A DNA stretch of 64,000 bases from the NCBI GenBank assembly GCA_037951105.1, contig JBAMJV010007495.1:36001-100000 (forward strand), given 5' to 3'. The notes under the pieces are model-generated. The model was not told the origin of the DNA. It saw only the letters and a list, made by a program, of their open reading frames with translations, and searched no databases. The stretch comes from Echinarachnius parma (Eukaryota; Echinodermata; Echinoidea; Clypeasteroida; Echinarachniidae). The position numbers were made by a program, and so were the translations under genes. Of this stretch, positions 47,796-59,700 are shown in pieces (positions within the stretch are counted from its first letter, which is position 1; each line of letters starts with the position of its first letter).

Positions 47796-50700
47796 CTACG
47801 GTCAAAGGGTGAAACATATTTGTCTTTGAACTATGTACAGTGAAACATTATCTATCCTCTGTAGTTGTACATGTATGTATGATAGCCTGATACATTTCTA
47901 ATAAAATTTTTAATTAAGATACGGCAATGAAGTTATCAATCCTAGCTATTTTAATTCTTACCGTGATCCACTCAGCGATTGCGTCAGTCAGCTGAGGTTC
48001 ATCGCTGTAGAAGCTCTTCCGGATGATGCTAGTACGAGAATCAGCAAGACTGCATTCATACAAACAACACAAATTTCTACATCTGGGACTAAGCTTGCAA
48101 TTTTGAAGGGAATCAAATTCTTACCGTGATCCATTCAGCGATTGCGTCAGTCAGCTGAGGTTCATCGCTGAAGAAGATCTTCCGGATGATGCTAGCAAGA
48201 GGCCCATCCTCATCAACGAGCCTGCACTCGTTGAAGGCATCGCAGTACCCCATGTAGTCGTTGCAAGGGGTTCCTGGGTCCACCCTAAGAGGCTCTGACT
48301 GGCCGGGGGGAAGACCGAGCCGGTAGGAGCTTAGACACAGACCAGTTCCTAAAGAGAATAATACATAGAAGTATGAAAACAATCATAAGTAATAATTTGG
48401 ATCACAACAGTAAATGCATCACAGTACCCCTGTAGTCATTGCAAGGGGTTCCTGGGTCCACCCTAAGAGGCTCTGACTGGCCAGGGGGAAGGACAAGCCG
48501 GTAGGAGCTTAGGCACTGACTAGTTCCTGAAGAGAATAAAATTATGGATGTAAACAATCATAATTAATAATTCGATAATCATAACGATAACAGCATTGCA
48601 GAGCCCCAAGTCAGTAGGAGCTTTACACACAGAACACTCCCTGAAGAGAATCTAATTCACACACACTATTAATACAAAATCAGCAAGGCACCTGTGAACT
48701 AATTACCAATAACATGGATATGACGATGTGGGTTTGAGTATTTTATTCTTAATAAATTATAACTTTTACTTAGTTATATAGGGGACCTAAACAAATGTTT
48801 ACTCAGCATTAATGCACTTTTCTTTCATATTTGTTTTGTAGATGGCATTCAAATATGTAATTTTGCATATTTGGGACAAATTTATTTTGATTTCACAAAA
48901 AATCAGTTGAAATCCACATGTATACTAGAAATCAAGATTATGTAATGCTCATATTATGTAAGAGCATTCGATCCTTTGATCAAACATACACAGCTTCCTT
49001 ACAAATACTATCTAAAGTGACATTAAACTGTGAGCAGTCGAAAGAGATGTATCCACCATTGCACAATTTGTATATCATGTCCAAATTAACTTGCACTGAA
49101 AATGGGATGGATGCACAGACAACCCCCCCCCCCCCCCCCCAAAAAAAAAAAAAAAAAAAAATGCCTCTGGCCACTTCATTGGTGGAGACATGAAGAAAAG
49201 AAAAAAAATCAACAGGAAATATAATTATATCTTATCAAAATAGTTCAATTAATCAATAACGATTAAATAGAATCTTAAAATATTGAGTAGAGTGGCTTAC
49301 TCTCATCCTTGCAGCAGAGGTCACAGTGCTCCACAGTGTCCTCGCACTGACACTCCTGCCGGTTCTGCAGGAAACAGATCGACACTGAACACTCCTGAGG
49401 GAACAAAGAGCACACAAAAAGAACAGTTATCAATAATTATTATATAATAATAATAATAATAGTAACGGTTCTGCAGGAAGCAGATCAACAATTAATAATA
49501 ATATTAATAATAGGTTCGATTTATATAGCGCCTATCATGATAGAATATCATCTCTAAGCGCTTTACACTATTATTACCTAGTCAGAGGATACAAGGCAAA
49601 CCAGCACACATTGTGTGCACCATCTCCACTCACTGGGGAGCATTCCTTCCAAGTGGCTCATCGGCATTCAGAAGATCCTTCACATTAATAACATTAAGTA
49701 ATACATCTCCTATCATTCTGTGGTAGTAACATCCACAATATTGACTGTCATTTATACATGTACTTGGGTATAAATACTTCATGTTGGAGTTAGGAGTAAG
49801 CAATTATATTTTGTCCTGTATTACACGAAGCTGTTTATGTGATATACATACAATACAAACCAAACAAAGAACTAAACTCTATTCGCACACAGGTCAAACT
49901 CAATAACTATAGAACGAGAAATCATCTTTACCCCATTTGCGCAGAGCTTTCTCCCGTCATCGCACTGCGTAAGATCTGCTCTGTGAATGCAACACACAGG
50001 CTCCCAGTTGTAAGACAGGAACTCTACATCTGAGCCACTATGAAATAATTGCTGAACAAAGGAGTAAACACATCTACATGTATTAGGAAATAAATGTTTT
50101 CCTTACCCCATTTGCGCACAGCTTTCTCCCGTCGTCGCACTGCGTGAGATCAGCCTTTGGGGTGGGGGTGGTGCAGACAGGTGAATCCCCGGGACAGGTG
50201 GCAGCGTTGTGACACTCTGCGCTGGATTCGCACACGTCGGTGGCCGGACGGAAGTTGCATGTATCACCGTCACAGCACTCACCTTCCGAGGGACTGTCAT
50301 GCGAAGAATAAACAACAAGCATATTCAATTTCATATACAGTCAAACCTGTCTATAAGGACCACCCAATGGAGACAGTGGTCTTCATCAGCAGGTGGTCTC
50401 TATAGACAGGTTCAACTGCTTGCATTAAAGGGAGTCAAGCTAATAGTGGTCTTTATATACAGGTTGATGGACGGAAGTTGCATGTATCACCGTCACAGCA
50501 CTCGCCTTCAGAGGGACTGTCATGTGAAGAATAACAAGCAATTTCTATTTCATATACAGTCAAACCTTTGTATAGTGACCACCCAAGGAACACAAGACGA
50601 GTGACCACTGTCGACAGGTGACCACTGACCACTATAGTCAGGTTCAACAACACTTGTTTTTCTCTGCATGGAACCACTTTTGGTGGCCAGTATAGGCAGG

Positions 50701-53700
50701 TTGCTGCTATAGACAGGTGGCCACTAAGACAGCTTACACTGATATTGGTATATGAATGAAGTCTCAAATATCAATTCTGGAGAAACTTATGAATTAATGG
50801 ATAACTTTAAACTGATACTATACTGGGCATGTGGCTCAGTGGTAAAGCCTCCGTCTCATGCCCAGGAGGTTGTGGGTTCAAACCCCAGCCGGGTCATACC
50901 AAAGACCATTATAAACAAATGGGACCTACTGCCTTCTAGCCAGATGCTCGGCATACATCGAGTGGAGTGGTGTAATAATAACATTTATGTTATGCAGGGC
51001 CCCCTGGAAGAGCAGTGTTTGTCACTGAAGTGGCTATCCTGGGTAAATAAAATATTATTATTATTACTAACCTGCAAAAAGCGCCAGGAGCCAGGGTGCA
51101 GGCATTGGTGGCCGTGCCGTCTGCGTTCTGTGCGTTGCAGCACGTGTCTGTACAGTCCTCCTCATAGCCACAGTCGCACTCTTCCCCGTCTTCGATGATA
51201 CCGTTTCCACAGAACGTGATTTCAGACATCGCTGCAGCGTGAAAGAAGAAGAGAAATTAATGTTTAATACAAATATAAATTACACCTGTAAAGGCTGTAA
51301 ATGCATAAAGTGTATGTAAGTATAAAGAAAAAAAGCCTGGACATTGGGAAACCAGCTCTCAACACTGGTCCCATACTTGCCAACATTTGAATTTTGGAAA
51401 GAGGGACAAAATTGGCCGGGGGTCCAAAGTCGCAGCATAATTGCACAAGTGTGCGGGAAGTGCACATTGCAAGCACAAAGTCCATTGCGACAGGGGTCCA
51501 GGCCTTGACGTTTTTGAGTATTAAATGCATTCTCGACCCATTTTTCATAATTCTTCCAAAATTACTAGGTAAGATTTGATCAGATTTACGTTTAAATGTT
51601 GTCTCTATACATTTAATAAAGTAAAGTAAAGTAAAAAAAAAAAAAATAAATAACAAATTTTAACTTAAAGATTAGGACGTCCCGATTTTACACTTCTAAA
51701 AAATTCAAAAAACGGGACAATTCCGATAAAAACGGGACAGTTGGCAAGTATGTGGTCCGTACAGTCAATTAAAATAATTAAATTGTACGGATTGATTAAG
51801 TATCTTTAGTCCATGTACCAAATGTGGAATGGCCAATAGTCTGTTTAATTGTGTAGGTGCATTAAATCTATGGAACAACATATCCTAATATTAAAAAGAA
51901 TCTGTGAACAGATATTGATAACAAAATCAATGTTAAAATTATTATTTTTTAAATAAATGAAAAAGAGCAAAGAAAAATAGGCCTCGCCTGGAATCTATGC
52001 GAACCAGAGACCTCTGGATTGCTAGACCGTTGCTCAACCATCAAGCCCCAAAGACCCTTGAATGGGGGACTTTCCCATGAAACCCTTTTTATGTGTTCTG
52101 TCTTTTGCAGCTCCTCAGTTTGTACAATTTTTATTTTTTACACAGTTGCATTCTTTTCCATCTTCGGTGATACTAGCTTTGAAACTTTTAACTTTTAAAA
52201 ATTAGATTATTCATATGTTGTAAACATTTGTGATGCATTGTTCAATTCTTCACACAATGTCACGCTCTAATACCTACTGTTAGGCTATCTAAGTGATCCA
52301 TTATTAAACTTTGCATACGATTTTTCCAAAAGTGATATTTGAGACTTTAATCATATATACCAATACCATCGTAAGACGATTCTCAATAATGTTTGAAAAA
52401 TTCATAGCGAAAATGATAAGTGTAATACTGAGTGATGAGTGAAAATCAATGTCAGATTTCATCTCGATCGTTCGCACAAACTATCCACATTCGGATACTA
52501 TGAATGATCGAAGTGTCCAAAGTCGGATACAATGACTACAACCGGAAAGCGATATGAAGCGCTTTGCAATTCAATCTTGAATATCGATCTCCATAATTTG
52601 GGTGACATTTCAAAAATCAAATCCCATTTCATTATTATGTCATAAACCAAACAGCAAGGTACAAGAGAAGAGAGAGAGAAAGCTCCAAGTGATTTTGGCT
52701 GAATTTGACAAAGTTAACGGATCATTTTGATATACTCATGACAACATGAGCTCTCAAATTTTCGCTACATGTTTTATTTTGTATTTAAAAAAGTCTATTT
52801 ATTCTTCTTTTAGGAATTTGATATTATAACTTTAAGAAAATAATGAGTCACTCATATAATAACAGCGAAAGCGTACACAGTGCATGATCCTGTTACTGTA
52901 CCCTTTTGTCCCTTTTCCATGCATTGTAATGTATCTTTATGCATTTGCATGCATGGTATCCTGCTGAAACACACTCCATGGCTTTGCATTGTCACGGAGT
53001 AATCAAGCATTGAATACCCAAACAATATGGGCTGTCGCTGACAATAGAACTCCATTCAGGCAGGTATTTACTCACTGCTCAGTGAAGCATTTATGCATAA
53101 TATGAACACTGTGCATGCAGAGAGTGCTGGGATGTAGCGTTTTATGTGTAGGTAGTTTGTAAACTTGTATAAACAGTGACAGGTTTAAACTTTCATTTTT
53201 GCTACTGAAGTATGATGTATGAGTTTACAAATTTGAGCAAAGCAATGCAGGATACAAATCAGAAATGAATGTTTTATATAAGCACACGTCACTGGCATAC
53301 ATGTAGCTTGGTTGGACTGATTGGGGCTTGTAATTATTGAGGGCACACTCTATGTATTTCTTTATTTTGTCAAAGGATTATTCCCTTATATTTGTTTGTG
53401 TGTTGTTGTTGTTGTTGTTTCCTTATGTTTTTGTTTGTTGTTGTTGTTGTTTTTTTATTTGGGGGGGGGGGGGGGTGCATATGCCCCATTCCCCCAAACC
53501 CCCCATGCTACGACAATGGCAAAAATAGTGTACAGGTGACAGGTTATATAAAAACAGTATATTATTTAGAGGATTGATATTCTATTTCACATGGACAATC
53601 TATAAGAAAATAAGAAAAAAAAAGAAAAAGAAAAAAAAAGTAGTTTAGAATAAAAGTTTTGAGACAAACAAACTTACAATTGAAGCAGTTGACCTTGCTG

Positions 53701-56700
53701 TAGTCGAGAAAGACGGATGATAATATGTTTGTAACAGCGCTGATGCTGCATGAGGAAAACTTCTTGGTGTTGATGTACCAAAAATTATGACCAAAGAAAG
53801 TAACAAACAGGCATAAAGAAAGAAACAAACAAACAAAGAGAAAAACAAACAAACTTACATTTGAAGCAGTTGACCTTGCTGTAGTCGAGGAAGACAGACG
53901 ATAAGACGTTTGTGACCGCGCTGATGCTGCAGGGGGAAAACGTCTTGTTGTTGACATACCAAAAATTATGACCAAATAAAGTAACAAATAGGCATAACTA
54001 AACAAACAAAGAGACAAACAAACAAACTTACATTTGAAGCAGTTGACCTTGCTGTAGTCGAGGAACACGGACGATAAGACGTTTGTGACCGCGCTGATGC
54101 TGCAGGGGGAGAACTTGTTGTTGTTGATCCGGTCCCCGGAGGAGGAGTGGGAGAACATGACGTAGTTTCCAAGGTCACCGCCGGGAGAACAGGTCACTGA
54201 CGCTGAGTCATGCTGTATTGAGTAAAGGTTAAAGAAAAAGAACTTTAAAAGAGATGAAAATCTATATTGAACAAAAGTTTGATAATCTACTGTTTCATTC
54301 AAGAGTGCGAGATCATTATACGCTATGAACATGAATTATATCACACCTTGATTACAAGTCTTTATCCTGTACATGTTCCCTCATGCCTTGTTGTATTCTT
54401 ATTAACATAAAAGCATGGGACAGGTTACGGTTTTTCAAATTTCCCTTTGGTTAAAAAGATATTTACGATTGAAGTGTTTTAAATTATCCACTGGACCACG
54501 AAAACCGTGTACAAAGTCAGTGCAATGAGTTAGTGAATATCGCTTTTCATTTTTGCTCATTACTCGGCCATATAACGTCCATTTAACTTGAAATGTTCAC
54601 ACAATACCCAGTAGATATATCAGATAACAACAATATACATTGTATCAACCATTCATCACTTTTTGTACATGTCAACAAAGTTACTAGATCAATTTGACAA
54701 GAGTTTGATAATCTATTGTTACTTCATTCAAGAGTGCGAGAAAATGATATGCTATGAACATGAATTATATCACACCTTAATTATTAGTCTTAATACTATA
54801 CTACATGTACATATTTGATTCAATTATATTACAACTTGTATTACTTTTACTACTTAATTATGATAAGGAATAATATCAAATTCTTTATAGCACATTTCCA
54901 TAATCAACTGTTCAATGCGCATTTATACAACCTCTCCTATTAGATCTACAATGAAAAACAACTAAATACTGGTTCTGTAATTCAATTGATAATTGATAAT
55001 TAAATGCATATTCAACAACATCTACTGCAAAAATAAAATCAATATCGTTATTGTCAGGCATGAAAACAAATATTTAATCATATGACTGATAAATTCTGAT
55101 GAGCATGAACCACAATAATTTCTCTGCGGTTTCAGAGACTCAGATTGAAAGTTATATGACTGTTATGGGCCTGTTGTAGAAAGAGATACGATCGATTGTA
55201 AGTCAGATCATGTGTTCTACCTGCACAAATAGGATTGGTTAAAACGCGCAAATGTTCTGACTTACAACTAATTGTAACTTACAATCCATTGTATCTATTT
55301 CTGCTACGGGGCCCTTAAAGGGGACCACCAGGCAAAGAACAACACATAATTATATGTTGTGGTACCATTTTGGGATATCAAATAGATACCCAACATTTTG
55401 CAAAGGGTTATGTAATTCATAAACAAAGCAATTAATTACCACCACTTACGGAACCACTATTATTTCCTGGTTCCGTACGGACCAAACATTTGTGAGTGCG
55501 CCAATGCTATTCAAGCGTACGTTTGGAGACAATAGAATCCCGGATGATTCGTTCGCTCTGGACAAAGTAGTCTTCGTACATGCAGACCCATGAACGCATG
55601 CTTTAGAATGGTGATGCGTTTTCCAATTACCTATATTTTGTTTTTTCTGGAAACATATATTTGTGAACTTGTTGATGGAATGGACTACTAAAGATTTTAC
55701 CTTTCATTTATAAGAATATTATTTTTGGGTGGTGGTACTCTTTAACATATAAATTTCAATCTGAGTCTCTGAAACCGCAGAGAAATGATTGTGGTTCATG
55801 CTCATCAGAATGTATCAGTCATATAATTAAATATTTGTTTTCATGCCTGACGAGAACGGTATTGTTCTTGTTTTTGCAGGAGATGTTGCAACGAGGCCAT
55901 GAACTTCTAAATAAACGAACACTGAGTAAATAAAAGATAATTGGGCTTTGCGGGTCTGGCAATCCGGAGGTCTCACGTTTCCATGAACTTCTAAATAAAT
56001 ACAAAACATTTTCCACAAAATATTTCTTCAAACCAGCTGACAATATGAATATTTCTTCTTACCTAAGAACCAAAGCTGTGGCCCATTTCGTGAGCGAATG
56101 TCAGGTGCATGACAAGTGTGTTTATGCGGTAACAGAGACTCAGATTGAAATTTATAAGATCTAAACTTCTAATTAAATACAAAGCATTACTTTTACCCCA
56201 AATATTTCTTCAAAACAGCTTAAAATATGATTATTTCTTCTTACCTGAGATCCAAAACTGTGGCCCATTTCGTGAGCGAATGTCAGGTGCGAGACGAGCG
56301 GCGGAACATTGGACTCGTAGTTGTTGGTCGTAACGACGCCGGTGTTCAGGGTTTGACCATTAGACGCTTGCTTGTCGCACAGTCCACCATTGCTGTTCCC
56401 TATTAATGGGATGACATTAAAAAAATACATTCATATACCAATGCTAGAAGTTGACTTGTTTGCCTAGTGGCCCAGCCAGACCAGTAAAAACAAGATTTTA
56501 AAAATTATAGTGGCCCGAAACCCCGAGTATGTTGGCCTCAAACAAAGAAGAACATAACAAATTATGTTATATTTGGTTGCCCATATGGGCCAGTGGAATT
56601 TAGGATCATTGAAATCTGGTGGCCCAAAGCTAATATTAAGTGGCCCCTGGGCCAGCGGGCCTGTACTTATTTCAAGCACTGCATATATAAAAAATTTCTT

Positions 56701-59700
56701 CAAATCACAATTAGCTGAAAAACATTTTTTTGTTAAAGTGGATACTTTCAGTCATATCTTCAAAATTACAACTTTACATGCAACATATTTGAGCAAAGTA
56801 TTGTTTTAAATTATACATTTTTTTCCTTCAACATTTTCTAAAATTGTGTTTACCCCATTTTGCGACAAAACTTATTATCATAAGACTGCAAAATTCTAAC
56901 TCTTCCTAGAATCTCGCATCAAAATTAATATGATTCATATACCACAGGTGGCGTGGGCCGTACAAAGGCCTGTCATGCTTCAAAGAATACAAATATACAC
57001 AGGAACATTGGAGTTATGGATATGGTTGGTTAATGATGTTAACAAATGTAAGAGATAAGTCAGAAAACTCTCTGTTTGAGGTACGTCTGTTGGCAAAGAA
57101 GGTAGGGAAGGCAGAAGGCAATGATATTAAAGGGATCTAGTAACATTGTCCAAATCCACAAAACTTACTTAGAACTAGTGGTTCTCTCTCACATGACCAA
57201 TAGAAGCATGGAACAGGTTACAGTTTTCAAATTTCCCTTATGTTAAAAAGATGTTTATGACTGAAGTTTTCGGATTTTTAATTATCCATTGGAAAATTAT
57301 AACTGTTCACAAAGTGAGTTAGCGAATGTCACGTTGCATTTTCACTCATTTCTCGGACAGATAACATCCATTCAATGTGAAATGTTCACACATTACTTAG
57401 TGGACATATCAGGTCACAGAAATACACATTTGAGCAACCATTCATAATTTTTTGCACATGTCAACAAAGTTACTAGATCCCTTAAACTATCCATGCCTAA
57501 CCCTCATTGTTTATGATTGCTAGGTCTACACCTTTTAAACATGTTCAAAACCATGAAACCGCAGTCTCGACACTCTCACACAATGCAACCTTTTTTTGTT
57601 GTTGCAATGCTAGAGCTCAGGGCACCGTTGCAGAAAGAGATACAATCGATTGTAAGTTACAATTAAATGTAAGTCAGATCATGATGTGTTGTTCTAAATG
57701 CGCAATTCTGATTGGTTGAAATGCGCACATTTTCTGACTTACAATTAATTGTAACTAACAATCAATTGGATCTCTTTCTCCAACGGGGGCCCCAAGAGTT
57801 GCATCGTGTTTCATGCCGTGAAACAGCAAAAGTCTCCTCGTGGGAGAGCGGCTTTATAAAACTTATTGTATGACGATGCAATCCATGGCAGACAACAGGA
57901 TTCCATTGGCAAAGGTGCAGGGTAGAGCAATGTTATGGAACCTGTCTACAGGGACCACATTCCTTGATTGCCATATGCAGTCCCTTTTCGTAGGTTTGAT
58001 TGTCATACATATTATAAAACCTACTATCTAAAGATGCGATCCATCCCAGACCCAGGGTTCCATTGGCGAAGGTGCAGGGTAGAGCAATGTTATGGAACCT
58101 GTCTATAGAGATAACCTGTCTAAAGGGGCAGTCACTATACACAGGTTTTGACTGTTATATTATAAAACCTACTGTCTGAAAATGTGATCCATGCCAGACC
58201 CAGGATTCCATTGGCAAAGTCCCTGTTGGCAAAGGTGCAGGGAAAGGCAATGTTATGGAACCTGTCTATAGAGGTCACCTGCCTACAGGGGTCAATCTGT
58301 CAGTGGCCACTATAGACAGGTGTTATATCATAAAACTTACTGTCTGAAGTTGCGATCCATGCCAGACCCAGGATCCCATTGGCAAAGTCTCTGTTGGCGA
58401 AGGCATACGACAGACAGTAGGCGTTGAAGTTTCCTGTCGACGCCAAGTCCAGGAATTTCTCCACCCCGAGGTACTCGTTCCCAAAGAGGTATGCCGACTG
58501 TCCAATATCCTCCTCTGTCCATATCTATTACAGACATCAATATTACAAAGATTCAATATTTCATTAGAATTCAATCCTAAAGAAAATATTTATATCATTA
58601 TTATTTTCATCATGTTTGTCTCACAGGTATGATAAACCAAAATGCTACAAAGATTAAGACACATGATTTATAATATATAAATGTTCAAGCATTTTCCGAA
58701 TATAATCATCTTCATAATATTTTCCTCACATGTATGATAACCACCATGTTTAAGATCACACAGAGTTACATTAATATCACAACATCACATTACAGACAAA
58801 TCATTTGTTTTGGGAGGTATGGACATGGCAGAGCCATATTATTTGAGGTATGGGGTCTGAACCATAGACACAATCAAAATTCTACTATCTCAGTTTTGCC
58901 AGAAAGTCCATTTAGAAGCTTCAAAATCACCAAATACAACTTTTCTTCTACAGAACACACTACAAATGGTTTAGAGAAACAGCTGTGCTCACCTATGTTT
59001 TAAGATATTTGTCTGTAGGTCCTAAAGAAGATACATGTATTTGTACCTTGTAACTGTTACAACTTTTTGTTATCAATTTACCCCTTCACTTTGAGATTCT
59101 GAAATCCCCATAGACGTTGTACATAGCCCACCAGGTTCCTGTATTAAAAGCAACAGGTTAAAATAGGCCTTCATTATGTTTCAAAAATTAAAAGGGCGAA
59201 AATCAAAATTAAACTTGAAACTTGAAAACTCAAGTATTCTTGCTCACCCTCATTTTCTCCACAGCGAAGGAGATGTTAGTGAAATCCCCAAAGTCTGTGT
59301 TTTTATAGATGAAGCTCGCTGACTGGACATGCTGACCGATCTGATTCACAACAGCTTGTGTAGACCCATACCTAGGTTTTGGTGTATCGAGCAAAGGGAG
59401 AAAGTTCAAATAAGCGTTCAAAGTGAAAGTAGTAATAAAGAAATTACCTCCTGTATAATGTGCGATAGGTCTAGATACATGTACAGATTTCATTTTCGTT
59501 CATCCATTCACTCTCACTGTTGCTCACATTCAATATCATGACCATAGATGATAAACTTAGAATTCACGAGAGTTTAAACATCAACTGCTAAATGAGAGTA
59601 TTTGTCCATATTACACAACAAACCGGTAATACAAACCAACAAATGTAAAAACTAAACTCTGGTTACAATGTCTGATTGGTCTGGATCATAAGATGTACAG

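Noticed and set aside
47571-47843. Plus-strand frame over paralogue exon 14
   Set aside because: Shadow of the minus-strand coding exon, which has family matches and a proper acceptor and stop.
50829-50895. Possible tRNA gene
   Set aside because: A- and B-box-like words are present but the sequence continues into a SINE body and ATT tail; no full cloverleaf with acceptor pairing was seen.
53321-53577. Val/Cys-rich and Gly-rich frames
   Set aside because: (TTG)n and G-run low complexity.
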